DNA of 45,533 nt from CAYPTB01 sp964413535 (GTDB lineage: Bacteria > Planctomycetota > UBA1135 > GCA-002686595). Shown piece after piece: positions 16,875-25,508 of the stretch. Each line of letters starts with the position of its first letter. Within the stretch, counting starts at the first letter, position 1. The notes under the pieces are model-generated. The model made no database searches, was not told the origin of the DNA, and saw only the letters and a list, made by a program, of their open reading frames with translations. The DNA lies in assembly GCA_964413535.1 (NCBI GenBank), contig CAYPTB010000014.1, positions 1 through 45,533 of the forward strand, read 5' to 3'. The position numbers and the translations under genes were made by a program.

Positions 16875-18290
16875 CTACGGCTGGATCCGGCGCGCGAGGA
16901 TCACACCGCGGTAAACGAACTCGATCTCGTCCTCGCTGATGGAGCGAATGAATAGATCGTTTGCCACCATCTCTCCCTCGGTGAGAGATTCACCGTTGAT
17001 GACCGCTATCGGCTTCAGCCCCTGGATCAGGCCGACGCCCGAGATCTCCATGTCGATGGCGTCGAACTGGATGACGCACTCCGCCATTCGAGCGAGCCAG
17101 CGCAATTGCCCGACCAGGGGCTTCCGCGCCGCGTCGTCCTCGGCGAGCTGTAGCCGCGGCTCGATGGCCTGGAAGGCCTTGCGGGCCTGCTCGTAGTCGT
17201 GGTGTTGGAGGTAGCCCTCGACGGCGTCGATCGCTTCCTGCAATGCCGCCACGCTCGGACCGACGACCCCCTCGCTGTTGGTCAGCCTTGCCTTCAGCGC
17301 GTCCAGGGCCTCGACCACTTCCTTCTGGAAGCGACGCTCGGCGGAGACGAACACGAGCTGGTTCTTGTCCTGGACGATGCGGACGTCTTCCTCGAGCTGC
17401 GCGAGCGTCTTCTCCAGATCCGCGCGCGTCTTCATCTGCTTGATGAGGTTGTCGGCCGCCTTGTAGGCCTCCCACAGCTCGTTCACGGTCTGCGTGCGCT
17501 CGACGAGCTCCTCGACCAGGAGGATCTGTTCCTCGATCGGGAGCGGAGCGACGCCGTCCTTCGGCAACGGGACGCGCGGGTCGACCCACGGGTCCCTGCG
17601 GCCCCGTTGTCCGTGATACTCGTAGGGCGGGATCTGGATCTCCGCCTGGCGATGCGAGATCTCGGAGAGCAGCAGGTCGCGCTTGCGCTCGTAGCTGTCG
17701 ATCTTGACTTCCTTCGCCTGGTCCTTCGGCTCGTAGACGTAGGTCTCGACGTCCATCTGGACCTGATGCCGCGGTTCCTCGACGACGACGTCTCGGTCCG
17801 CACGCCGGGCCGCCGTCAACCGGAACACGGGCACGCTCATGAACCGCGAGTGGTTCTCGACCTGAGCGGTGAACGACAGCATTTGGAAGATATTGGCGTC
17901 GAACTTGATCGAATAGACCACTCGATCGAAGTCGGACTGCTCTCCCTGCGCGCGACCTTGATCCTTGTTCTTGACCTCGACGATGCGGGCACCGGATGCC
18001 TCTTGGAACGAGCGCAACGTCCGCACGAAGTTGTTCAAGTCTTCGTCGGACGGGAGGATCATCGCCGTGACGCTGTCGGTTTCGCGCTGGATGATGACTT
18101 CCTTCTCGAGCGCGGGAGTCTTGGAGATCAGCGTGCGGCCGCTGGCGATCTCGGATCCGACGGTTTCGACCTCGTTGCGCATGTCGACGATCTTCCCCTT
18201 CTCGAGGTAGATCAGCGCACCCACACCGCCGCCTATCGCAATCGCTCCGGCGAACGTCGCGATCCACTTCTTCTTGCTGCCGTCGCTCAC
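16875..18290 (-). CDS. PilO-like protein with coiled-coil and GspB/PilP-like C-terminal extension
   Basis: This 471-residue protein begins at GTG 18290, chosen because it overlaps the pilN stop by 4 bases (GTGA) and follows GGAGGG. It has a single membrane segment (about 9-28), a coiled coil and a ferredoxin-like periplasmic region, as in PilO. PilO itself is about 200 residues. Here about 250 extra residues follow: a Pro-rich linker, helical segments (about 255-400) and a C-terminal small beta domain (AVINGESLTEGEMV, IEFVYRG). That last part resembles the INGxxLxEGD pattern of GspB C-termini or PilP. It may do the jobs of both PilO and PilP, since no separate pilP lies before pilQ. Confidence 0.6.
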   Translation of the reverse strand: MSDGSKKKWIATFAGAIAIGGGVGALIYLEKGKIVDMRNEVETVGSEIASGRTLISKTPALEKEVIIQRETDSVTAMILPSDEDLNNFVRTLRSFQEASGARIVEVKNKDQGRAQGEQSDFDRVVYSIKFDANIFQMLSFTAQVENHSRFMSVPVFRLTAARRADRDVVVEEPRHQVQMDVETYVYEPKDQAKEVKIDSYERKRDLLLSEISHRQAEIQIPPYEYHGQRGRRDPWVDPRVPLPKDGVAPLPIEEQILLVEELVERTQTVNELWEAYKAADNLIKQMKTRADLEKTLAQLEEDVRIVQDKNQLVFVSAERRFQKEVVEALDALKARLTNSEGVVGPSVAALQEAIDAVEGYLQHHDYEQARKAFQAIEPRLQLAEDDAARKPLVGQLRWLARMAECVIQFDAIDMEISGVGLIQGLKPIAVINGESLTEGEMVANDLFIRSISEDEIEFVYRGVILARRIQP

Positions 18291-18940
18291 TTCCCGCCCT
18301 CCTTGACGACCTTGGCGCGCTCTTCGGGGGGGCGGAGCTTCAACTCCAGCGGGAACGACCACACTTCAGCGGGCAGGAGGTCCTTCTCGACGCTCGACTG
18401 AGATCCCTCAGGCGGAGAGGGGGGAAGGAAATCGACCGCGAATGGCGACATCTCGAGGTCTTCGAGGAAGTTCGCGACGTGTGCGAAGTTGGGGTTCCCC
18501 GAGTGTCCGCCTGCCTTGAATCGTCCGAACGAGCCGCGATTCCTGTCCAACGTCTGCTCGACCGAAAGGTCGTTGAACCAGACGAGGTACTTCTCGCCGT
18601 CCCCGGCGCGATTCACGACGTCGATGAGCTCGTCGATCTTTCGCGTCCAGGACATGCGGTTCGACGTGATCTGGCGCAGCGTCGATTCTCGCGACTTGTA
18701 GAGCGCGTTCTCACGCTCGAGCGAGCGGTGGTAAGCGATCTGCGGCGAGATGCTGTCCATCGTGTCGCGCAGCACGGAGAGCTCGCTCTCGACCTCGGCG
18801 CGCACACCGAACGCCAAGCCCGCCCACCACGCGATGAGTGAGCAGTTGACGGCGACGGCCGTGCAAATTCCGAGGGTGAACTTGATCGGAGTCCGACTTC
18901 TGCGCCGGTACTCCTGCGGAAGGAGGTTGATAAGGATCAT
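18287..18940 (-). CDS. pilN: Type IV pilus assembly protein PilN-like
   Basis: This 217-residue inner-membrane protein has the PilN hallmark N-terminus INLLPQEYR (residues 4-12), the short cytoplasmic motif that binds PilM, followed by a membrane segment (about 22-45) and a periplasmic coiled coil and globular part. ATG 18940 overlaps the pilM stop by 4 bases (ATGA). It is sandwiched between pilM and the pilO-like gene, as in other pilMNOPQ operons. Confidence 0.85.
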   Translation of the reverse strand: MILINLLPQEYRRRSRTPIKFTLGICTAVAVNCSLIAWWAGLAFGVRAEVESELSVLRDTMDSISPQIAYHRSLERENALYKSRESTLRQITSNRMSWTRKIDELIDVVNRAGDGEKYLVWFNDLSVEQTLDRNRGSFGRFKAGGHSGNPNFAHVANFLEDLEMSPFAVDFLPPSPPEGSQSSVEKDLLPAEVWSFPLELKLRPPEERAKVVKEGGK

Positions 18941-19974
18941 GCTGCTCTCACCCTGGACGCGAGTCCGACGGCAACTGCCAGCGATGGCGCGGACGCCGCG
19001 AGTTCGTCGGGATCGACGCGCGGACCCAGTCGCAGCGCCTGAACGGGATTCCACATCCGCGCGGGGCGCCCTGTGGATTGCTCGATGAACGGCACGACGC
19101 CTGGGGCGAGACAGCCGCCTCCGGAGAGCAGCACTTCGACGACGCGAAGTGACTCGCGATTCTCGACGAAGTCCAGGGACAGGGAGATCTCGCTGACCAA
19201 GTCCTCGAGAACGGGGGAGATGGCCCGGCTGATCTCCGCCTCTCGCCCTTCCGGCTGGCGCTTGAGCGTCTCCGCCTCGATGATCTCGAGGCCGAGCCGA
19301 CGGGCGGTGGCCTGGGTCATGTCCGAGCCGCCTATGCCGATCTCCCGGCTGAAGCAGGTCTCTCCCTCGCACATGACGTTGATCGTGGTACGCGAAGCGC
19401 CGATGTCGACGAGCGCAATGGTGTGCTCGTCCTCACGCTCGAACTCCTCGTCACGCGTGTCACTGAGTTCCCAGGCATTGGCCAGTGCGAAGACGTCGAT
19501 GTCGACCGCGACGGGCGTCAGACCTTGATTGGTCACCTCGTCGACCTTCTCCTCGACGACCGAGTTGCGGCACGCGGCCAGGACCACGCTCATCTGTTCC
19601 TCGTCGCCCTCCACGCCGTGCGGTTTGCGCTTCAGCCGCTGGCAGTCGATGGCGACCTCGTCGGCATCGAATGGGAGATACTTGTCGGACTCGAAGCGGA
19701 TCGCCTGGCGTAGCTCGCTGTCGGACATCTGCACCATCGAGATGTAGCGGACGACGACCGACTGACCCGAGACCGACGTGACGACGTTCCTGCTCTTGAA
19801 GCCTCCCCGCTCGAAGATCTGTCCGATCGCCGAGCTTCGGTCGCCGCCTGGCGGGACCTCCACCCGGGCGAAGCCGGTCAGGACGGGCTCCGTCCCCTCC
19901 ATCGTGATCTCGACGGCCTTGACCACGTGGCTCCCGAGGTCCAGACCGACCATGCTCTTGTTCTTTCGGAACAC
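18937..19974 (-). CDS. pilM: Type IV pilus assembly protein PilM
   Basis: This 345-residue cytoplasmic actin-fold protein anchors the pilus alignment complex by binding the PilN N-terminus. Signatures: MVGLDLGSHVVKAVEI (8-23, first phosphate loop), VDIGASRTTINV (second phosphate loop) and EVLLSGGGCLAPGVV (adenosine loop). The start is GTG 19974 with GGAGAGG 8 bases upstream; ATG 19953 is the alternative. It is the first gene of pilM-pilN-pilO-like-pilQ, all joined by 4-base overlaps except before pilQ (38 bases). Confidence 0.9.
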   Translation of the reverse strand: MFRKNKSMVGLDLGSHVVKAVEITMEGTEPVLTGFARVEVPPGGDRSSAIGQIFERGGFKSRNVVTSVSGQSVVVRYISMVQMSDSELRQAIRFESDKYLPFDADEVAIDCQRLKRKPHGVEGDEEQMSVVLAACRNSVVEEKVDEVTNQGLTPVAVDIDVFALANAWELSDTRDEEFEREDEHTIALVDIGASRTTINVMCEGETCFSREIGIGGSDMTQATARRLGLEIIEAETLKRQPEGREAEISRAISPVLEDLVSEISLSLDFVENRESLRVVEVLLSGGGCLAPGVVPFIEQSTGRPARMWNPVQALRLGPRVDPDELAASAPSLAVAVGLASRVRAA

Positions 19975-20277
19975 TAAGATCGCCTCTCCGGGGAATACGA
20001 ATCCCCGTCGCTGCCAGGGGTATCACCGCCGCGAAGAGCCTTCTCGCCGTGGGGACCGGGGGTGCGTCGTGTGCGCGTCACCCGTTGCGCGAAGAGAACG
20101 CTTCCGAGCGGTTCGGAGAATCCTTCGTCGCGCCTCGCGAGGGAGGTTTAGGGGTTCCCCCGAATTGCGTGGCGCGAATGGCGTTCCGCCCGCTCGATGG
20201 ACGGAAACCGCTTCCCACGCGCCGCCCATTCGCAACGGGCGGTCTCGATGCGCCAGCATCCGCCGAAGCGGAAACCT
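19975..20277. other. Intergenic region between the HPr gene and pilM
   Basis: 303 bases with no supported gene. Just past the HPr stop, on the minus strand, is a small hairpin TCCGC-TTCG-GCGGA (20259-20272), and farther on CCGCCC/GGGCGG (20222-20242). Neither has a T-run. The pilM promoter should lie here, but no clear sigma-70 or sigma-54 (GG-10 bases-GC) pair was found. Confidence 0.5.
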
Positions 20278-20556
20278 TCAGGAATCGGCGTTCTCCCCGA
20301 ATCCCGTCCGAACCAGTTCCTCGAGGGCGTCGAGGACTTCCCCGGCTCCTTCACCCCTCGCGCTGATCTCGAGAACGGATCCGCAGGCGGCATTCAGGGT
20401 CATGAGCTCGAGAATGCTCTTCCCGTTGACGTCGCGCTCGCCGCAACTCACTCGCAGCTCGCCCGGAAAACGGTTCGCGATCGAAACCATGGAATGACAT
20501 GGCCGGGCGTGCAGGCCCTGACGATTGCAGATCGCGACGGTCCGCCTCAGTTGCAC
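20278..20556 (-). CDS. ptsH: HPr-family phosphocarrier protein
   Basis: This 92-residue PTS phosphocarrier has the active-site segment NRQGLHARPCHS with phospho-accepting His16, and NGKSILELMTL with Ser47 in the HPr-kinase site position. It lies 28 bases downstream of ptsN. HPr normally receives phosphate from enzyme I and passes it to EIIA proteins. Neither enzyme I nor HPr kinase is in this window, and no sugar permease is near, so an NPr-like regulatory role alongside PtsN and sigma-54 is the likelier use. Confidence 0.93.
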   Translation of the reverse strand: MQLRRTVAICNRQGLHARPCHSMVSIANRFPGELRVSCGERDVNGKSILELMTLNAACGSVLEISARGEGAGEVLDALEELVRTGFGENADS

Positions 20557-20584
20557 GTCGACGCCTCTCGCGCCTTGGGCAGAA

Positions 20585-21079
20585 TCAGCCGCCCGCCCTC
20601 TCCTTGAGCAGATCGACGAGTTCCTTCTTGGTCTTGGCTGCCAGAGCGAAACGGCGGAAGTCGGCGTTCCGAGCGAGCTTGGCGATCCATTTCATCATCG
20701 ACAGATGCCGCTCGGGATCGTGCTGGTCCCCGGGCCGATCGGGGCGAATCACGGTGAAGAAGAGCCGCACGCGCTCTCCATCCAGTGCGTTCCACTCCAC
20801 CCCCTGCGCGTGGACCGAAAGACTCACCGCGACCTTCTCGAGACCCTTCACCTTCACGTGCGGGATGGCGACGCTCGTGCCGAGGCCCGTCGAAGCGAGT
20901 TCCTCTCGCTCGAGGAAAGCAGCCACGGCGGCGTCTCTGAACTCCCCGGGAAGCACTTCAGACTTCACCAGGTTGTCCACCAACTCTTGGAAGATACTTG
21001 CGCAGTCGGTTCCGTTGAGGGCGATGCTGCAGCTCTTGACCTTGAACAGCTTCCAGAAATCGCTCGTCTCGGTGGGCAT
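20585..21079 (-). CDS. ptsN: PTS EIIA(Ntr)-like protein PtsN
   Basis: This 164-residue PTS EIIA type-2 domain has the active-site segment GTSVAIPHVKV with phospho-accepting His74, almost the same position as His73 in E. coli PtsN. That supports ATG 21079 rather than the upstream ATG 21139, which would add 20 unalike residues. DRPGDQHDPERHLSMMKWIAKL matches the EIIA core. It is downstream of hpf and upstream of the HPr gene, the usual nitrogen-PTS context. It probably senses or relays phosphorylation state rather than importing sugar. Confidence 0.88.
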   Translation of the reverse strand: MPTETSDFWKLFKVKSCSIALNGTDCASIFQELVDNLVKSEVLPGEFRDAAVAAFLEREELASTGLGTSVAIPHVKVKGLEKVAVSLSVHAQGVEWNALDGERVRLFFTVIRPDRPGDQHDPERHLSMMKWIAKLARNADFRRFALAAKTKKELVDLLKERAGG

Positions 21080-21118
21080 GGTCCGCGCGGGCTCTAGCAG
21101 CCTGTTGAAGAAGTGCTC

Positions 21119-21142
21119 CGGATGCCAGGTGCCCGGCATCCG
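21119..21142. repeat. Inverted repeat in the ptsN leader
   Basis: CGGATGCC (21119-21126) and GGCATCCG (21135-21142) form an 8-base-pair stem with an 8-base loop, 40 bases upstream of the ptsN start. It may be a leader hairpin; its role is unknown. Confidence 0.4.
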
Positions 21143-21339
21143 CTTCGGTGGGGTGCCCGGGAACGCAGGCGAATGGGTGAATTCTCCGAGGCTCTCGGGT
21201 GCAGCACTGGAGTGGAGGACGGGTTCATGGCGCCGGATGACTTCTTCAACCAGCTGCTAGTGTGCCGAATGGGATTCCCCGAAGGAAGGTACCACAAAGC
21301 CGGGAGGGAGAGGCCCGGCGGCCAGCGGACCCACGCTTC

Positions 21340-21386
21340 CCCGATCGAAACGAAACGAGCCCGCAAGGCTTTCGCCGCGGGCTCGT
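21340..21386 (-). terminator. Rho-independent terminator candidate after hpf
   Basis: ACGAGCCCGC (21355-21364) pairs perfectly with GCGGGCTCGT (21377-21386) around a 12-base loop. On the minus strand the stem is followed by TTCGTTTCG. It begins 24 bases past the hpf stop. The T-run is interrupted, but this is the best terminator-like structure in the window. Confidence 0.6.
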
Positions 21387-21409
21387 CGAAGAGCGTTACC
21401 GAGCAGGTT

Positions 21410-21721
21410 CTAGCGTGTCTTGGTCCGTCGGCGCTCGCTGGTGAGCTTCGCCTTGTGGCGCTTCAGCACGCGCGTCATGCGCGCCAGGGCCTCGTCGAGC
21501 GCAGTGCCGATCTTCTCTTCCCTCGCGTCGACGACGAGGACCACGCCATGCCCTACGTTGGCCACGAGTTCGACTCGGTGCTGTTCCTTGTGTCGTTCGA
21601 GCAGCGCGCGGATCGACACGGTCCGTTCGTAGTACTTGGTGAGGTGCTGGAGTTTGGCCGCCACGTCCTCTCGAACGTGGGCCGGGTACTCGTGGTGAGG
21701 AATGGACACTTCTGTTTTCAT
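21410..21721 (-). CDS. hpf: Ribosome hibernation promoting factor, short form
   Basis: This 103-residue protein of the HPF/RaiA family binds the 30S decoding centre in starved cells. It starts at ATG 21721 with GGAGGG 5 bases upstream. Family features: a beta-strand N-terminus, HVREDVAAKLQHLTKYYERT, the strand HRVELVANVGHGVVLVVDA, then DEALARMTRVLKRHKAKL. The C-terminal dimerisation domain of long HPF is absent. It heads the hpf-ptsN-HPr line, and the hairpin at 21355-21386 may separate it from ptsN. Confidence 0.85.
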   Translation of the reverse strand: MKTEVSIPHHEYPAHVREDVAAKLQHLTKYYERTVSIRALLERHKEQHRVELVANVGHGVVLVVDAREEKIGTALDEALARMTRVLKRHKAKLTSERRRTKTR

Positions 21722-22279
21722 CCGAACCCTCCGTGGCGGGGTTTTGGCCCGCGGTTCGAGTCCACCGTGGCAGGGAAGAGACCAAGGCCCGAGACAGGAG
21801 TCATCGGACCTCGAGGAACGCTGAGGCTCACCGCGCGACGCGCACGTCCTCATCTCGAAACCGCTTGCACCGCTCTCTCTGCGGGGAGCGACGAGAAGAC
21901 GGGAGTTCGCGGAAGCAGGCCGACCTTCGGGAGCGAGGTGCGCAGCACGGATTCCGATCGCATGCCGCACGATCGCTCGGAGCTGACACTCGTAATCGTG
22001 GACCGAAGCACTGACCATTGAGCCTGTCCTTACCTTGAACGCAAGGGCGAGATTGGTCAAGGGATCTCGGCTACGGTGGAAGCCCCACCCCGAGTCGGAT
22101 GGACGCACGCCTCCCGCCATCACCCCCCCGTCTCCTCGGCATTCGGGGGAAGCAGTCCGAAGCCGATCTCCACGGAACGCCATCGGGGGCGTAGGCTCTT
22201 TCCCCCACGGACCGCTCCGGCGCCCAAATGGCTCCAGAGAGCGCACGGGGGGTCTCCGGACCCTTGGCCAGGAAGGCAC
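21722..22279. other. Divergent intergenic region between hpf and truA
   Basis: 558 bases with no supported gene. Long open frames run through on both strands but carry no recognisable domains. It should hold the promoters for hpf (leftward) and truA (rightward). TTGACC on the minus strand near 22054-22059 resembles a -35 box but has no good -10 at 16-18 bases. No -24/-12 sigma-54 promoter was found despite rpoN being close. Confidence 0.5.
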
Positions 22280-23077
22280 TTGCGAAACATTCGGATCCTC
22301 GTGGCCTACGACGGCTCCTCGTTCTGCGGTTGGCAGCGCCAGGACGGTTTCGAGACGGTCCAAGAAGCCCTCGAAGATGCGCTGTTGGCGGTAGTGGGCG
22401 AGCCCTGCACGATCCACGGGTCGGGACGCACGGATACGGGGGTGCACGCGCTCGGCCAGGTCGCCCACTTCCGCGTCGACACCGCCCTCGACGACGACCG
22501 CCTGTGGCACGCACTGAACGCGCACCTGCCGCCCGGCGTGGCCGTGCGACAAGTCGAAACGTGTCGGAACGAGTTCCACGCGCAGCACTCGGCGCGCGGG
22601 AAGCGCTACGGCTACCTCGTCCGGACGCACCGACATCCACCCCCGTTCGGTCGCTCCTACGCCCACTGGACCCGTGATCCCCTCGACCTAGCGGCCATGC
22701 GAGCGGCCGCGCAGCGCTTCGTGGGCGAGCACGACTTCCGCGCCCTCGCCAATTCGGGCTCCCCGCGCAAGACGACGGTGCGGCGGATCGCGGGGATCCA
22801 CGTGGTGGCTCGCCGCGAGCGCTTGGCCTTCGTCATCCAGGGGTCGGGCTTCCTCTACCGTATGGCGCGCGTCATCGCGGGCACCCTGCTCGAAGTCGGA
22901 CGCGGGAAGCTCGTCGTCGAGGACATCACCAGGATCCTCGCGTCGTTGGACCGCAAGCGCGCCGGCCCGACGGCTCCGCCCGAGGGGCTGTACATGCTGT
23001 CGGTCCTGTACGACGAGCCGTGCTTCGCCAAGCGACCCCGAGGTCCACGGGGAGTGCCGGGCGCCTTTCAATACTGA
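22280..23077 (+). CDS. truA: tRNA pseudouridine(38-40) synthase
   Basis: This 265-residue enzyme converts uridines 38-40 of many tRNAs to pseudouridine. Catalytic Asp52 lies in GRTDTGVHALGQV; YDGSSFCGWQRQ and FHAQHSARGKRYGYLV are family motifs, and FVIQGSGFLYRMARVIAGTLLEVG is the C-terminal signature. The start is taken as TTG 22280 (MRNIRILVAYDG), with AGGAAGG just upstream. The frame is open farther upstream, without homology. It stands on the plus strand between minus-strand hpf and rpoN, and its stop is 12 bases from the rpoN stop. Confidence 0.93.
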   Translation: MRNIRILVAYDGSSFCGWQRQDGFETVQEALEDALLAVVGEPCTIHGSGRTDTGVHALGQVAHFRVDTALDDDRLWHALNAHLPPGVAVRQVETCRNEFHAQHSARGKRYGYLVRTHRHPPPFGRSYAHWTRDPLDLAAMRAAAQRFVGEHDFRALANSGSPRKTTVRRIAGIHVVARRERLAFVIQGSGFLYRMARVIAGTLLEVGRGKLVVEDITRILASLDRKRAGPTAPPEGLYMLSVLYDEPCFAKRPRGPRGVPGAFQY

Positions 23078-23089
23078 GCTCGGCTCGGC

Positions 23090-24439
23090 TCACTCGGAGG
23101 TGAACTTGCGCCGCTGGTAGGAGCTCGGCACGCCGAGCTCGTGGCGGTACTTGGCGATCGTGCGGCGCGCCATCGGATGGCCACGCTGCTGCATCTCGCG
23201 CACGAGTTCGTCGTCAGAATAGGGCCGACGCGGGTTCTCGGACGCGATGGCTCGCCGGAGGACTTCGCGCACGTCGTCGCGCGCGGACGTCTCCGATCCG
23301 GCTCCCGCAGTCTGGAAGAACCAGCGCAGCGGATGGACTCCCCAATGCGTCTGGACGTACTTCCCGGAAACGCTCCTACTGACGGTGCTCGTGTGCATCT
23401 CGAGCTCTTCGGCAACGGCGCCCATGCGCAGCGGCACGAGGTGGCCGGGTCCGCGATCGAGGAAGTCCCGCTGGTGCTCGAAGATGCGCGTGGCCACGCG
23501 CAAGAGCGTCTCACGCCGCTGCTCGAGCGCACGGACGAGGAAGCGCGCTTGGTCCAACTTGCCGCGCAAGTAGCGGCGTACCGAAGCCGACTGAGCTCTG
23601 TCCTTCGACATCTCGCGCACGTCCGTGTCGATCCGGACCGACGGCAGGCCCGACTGGTCGACGCGGACGAGGAACGCGTCGCCGTCAGGCTCGACGACGA
23701 CCTCCGGGCGGACGGGCGGCGCCGTATCACCGATCCAAGCGGCCAAGGGACGGGGATTCAGTGCGCGCAGCGTGCCGAGCAGTTCCGCGAGCCGCTTCAT
23801 CTCGAGCCCCATCGCCCGAGCCACGCTCGGCAGCTTGTTGTGGACGATCTCCTCCAGGAAGTTCTCGAGCAGCGCGCACAAGGTCGCGTAGTCCGGGTCG
23901 CCGGGATCGATCTGGAGCAGTAGCGCGTCGACTGCGTTGCGGCCACCGATCCCGCGCGGCTCGAGCTGCTGGACGATCGCGACGGCGCGTCCCAGCACGG
24001 CTTGGTCGCAGCTCAATCCCAGCTCGCGGGCGAGCTCGAGGAGCTCTTCGTCGTCTGCCGACAAATAGCCGCTCTCGTCCAGGCAACCGACGAGGAACCG
24101 GACCCACTCGAGCAAGCTCGGGGGAATGTCCAGCACGGCGAGCTGCTCCTCCACGAGGTCCGTGATGCCCTTCTCCGGGGCGGGGTGGTTCTGGAGCATC
24201 TCGTCGTGTCGCTCGGAGTCCTCTCGCTTCCCGGCTCGACTTCCCTCCTCCCACTTGGGCGCGGGAGCGAAGTCCGGCTCCTCGAGGACGAGCGCCTCGT
24301 TCTGCTCGAAGGCTTCGCGGAGATAGGCGGAGAGATCCAGCGTGGCGAGCTGCAGGATCTCGATCGATTGCAGCATGCCCGGCAGGAGCAGCATCTCCTG
24401 CCGTGCGTGCAATCGTTGCTGGAAGCCCGGACGTTCCAA
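23090..24439 (-). CDS. rpoN: RNA polymerase sigma-54 factor
   Basis: This 449-residue sigma-54 recognises -24/-12 promoters and needs an AAA+ activator. Region I (about 8-55, RQEMLLLPGMLQSIEILQLATLDL) is present, followed by an acidic region, the core-binding domain (NPRPLAAWIGDT, VRPEVVVEPDG), the DNA-binding part (EELEMHTSTVSRSVSGKYVQT) and the RpoN box ARRTIAKYRH (424-433). The start TTG 24439 is assigned from the conserved N-terminus; no ribosome site is visible. It lies 121 bases after recR. Activators are not in this window. Confidence 0.93.
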   Translation of the reverse strand: MERPGFQQRLHARQEMLLLPGMLQSIEILQLATLDLSAYLREAFEQNEALVLEEPDFAPAPKWEEGSRAGKREDSERHDEMLQNHPAPEKGITDLVEEQLAVLDIPPSLLEWVRFLVGCLDESGYLSADDEELLELARELGLSCDQAVLGRAVAIVQQLEPRGIGGRNAVDALLLQIDPGDPDYATLCALLENFLEEIVHNKLPSVARAMGLEMKRLAELLGTLRALNPRPLAAWIGDTAPPVRPEVVVEPDGDAFLVRVDQSGLPSVRIDTDVREMSKDRAQSASVRRYLRGKLDQARFLVRALEQRRETLLRVATRIFEHQRDFLDRGPGHLVPLRMGAVAEELEMHTSTVSRSVSGKYVQTHWGVHPLRWFFQTAGAGSETSARDDVREVLRRAIASENPRRPYSDDELVREMQQRGHPMARRTIAKYRHELGVPSSYQRRKFTSE

Positions 24440-24560
24440 GTGTGCACCCGTCGCGCAGCCCTCGCGACGATGGCCCTATCGGTCGGTCACCGGGTCGGGT
24501 TGAGGAGAGAAGCGGCGCGCACACGCCTGCCCTTCTCCTGCGGCGGACCGAACGGAGTCG

Positions 24561-25166
24561 CTACCGGCGGCGCACGGGTCGGCGACCCTCGAGGGCGTCC
24601 TCGAGAACTCCGCGGTGCAAGTACTCGATCGCGCCGCCGGCTGGGAGACCGCGCGCCATGCGCGTCACGCGCACGTCGAGCTTCGCGCGCTCGAGCGCTT
24701 CGAGGACGAGGAGCGCCGTGGCCTCGCCCTCTGCGTCGGGATCGGTCCCGAGGATGACCTCGCCGACGCTTCCCGCACGCACCCGCGCGACGAGAGCGGC
24801 GACGGACAGGTGTTCCGCTTCCGTCCCGTCGGCGGGGTTGAGGGCGCCGAGCAGCACGTGGTAGAGGCCCGACCACGCGCCCGAACGCTCCACGGCTTCG
24901 ACGTCGCGCGGCTCCTCGACGACCAGGATCGAGGTCGCGTCCCGACGCTCGTCGGAGCAGAGTGGACAGGGATCCTCGTCCGTGACGTTGCAGCAGGAGC
25001 GACAGCGACGCGTCCCCCTCGCCGCCCGCTCGATGGCCGTGGAGAGCGCGCGAGACGCAGGATCGCGCAGGATGTGGAAAGAGAGGCGCTCGGCCGTGCG
25101 CCGTCCGATACCGGGCAAGCGCTCGAAGGCGCGTATGAGCTCTTCCAGCAGTGCGGGATACGCCAT
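24561..25166 (-). CDS. recR: Recombination protein RecR
   Basis: This 201-residue component of RecFOR loads RecA at gaps. It has an N-terminal helix-hairpin-helix (FERLPGIGRRTAERL), a four-Cys zinc motif (C55, C58, C67, C70), a Toprim domain beginning SILVVEEPRDVEAVE, and the GTDPDAEGEATA segment. It is 18 bases downstream of ybaB in the common dnaX-ybaB-recR cluster. Confidence 0.97.
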   Translation of the reverse strand: MAYPALLEELIRAFERLPGIGRRTAERLSFHILRDPASRALSTAIERAARGTRRCRSCCNVTDEDPCPLCSDERRDATSILVVEEPRDVEAVERSGAWSGLYHVLLGALNPADGTEAEHLSVAALVARVRAGSVGEVILGTDPDAEGEATALLVLEALERAKLDVRVTRMARGLPAGGAIEYLHRGVLEDALEGRRPVRRR

Positions 25167-25184
25167 GGACGAGCTCGAAGCGCC

Positions 25185-25508
25185 TCAGAAGAGCCCGGGC
25201 AGACTCATCCCGCCCGTCACGCGAGACATGCTCTGTTCGCGGATGACCTCGGCCTTGTCCATCCCGTCGCGCAGCGCTTCGAGGACGAAGGACTCGATGC
25301 GCACCTTGTCCCCGCTACCGATCAACTCGGCCGAGATGTCGAGCTTCATCACGCGTCGGTCGCCGCTCACGATCGCTCGCACCTGACCACCGCCCCCCAA
25401 CCCTTCGACCGTCTTCGCGCGCAACTCCTCCCGCACTCGGTCGAGCTCCTGCTGCATCATCTGAGCCTGCTTGAGCAGGTTGCCCATGTCTCCCAGGGAA
25501 CCGCTCAT
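25185..25508 (-). CDS. ybaB: YbaB/EbfC nucleoid-associated protein
   Basis: This 107-residue protein of the YbaB/EbfC family is a DNA-binding homodimer. Features are an N-terminal helix (LGDMGNLLKQAQMMQQELDRV), VEGLGGGGQVRAIVSGDRRVMKLDIS and the end MSLPGLF. It overlaps the dnaX stop by 4 bases (ATGA), so it is coupled to dnaX and followed by recR. Confidence 0.93.
   Translation of the reverse strand: MSGSLGDMGNLLKQAQMMQQELDRVREELRAKTVEGLGGGGQVRAIVSGDRRVMKLDISAELIGSGDKVRIESFVLEALRDGMDKAEVIREQSMSRVTGGMSLPGLF

Noticed and set aside
19975..22279. Sigma-54 promoters near rpoN, hpf and pilM
   Set aside because: I searched the gaps by eye for GG, 10 bases, GC. Only partial matches (for example TGGCAG without the downstream GC) were found.
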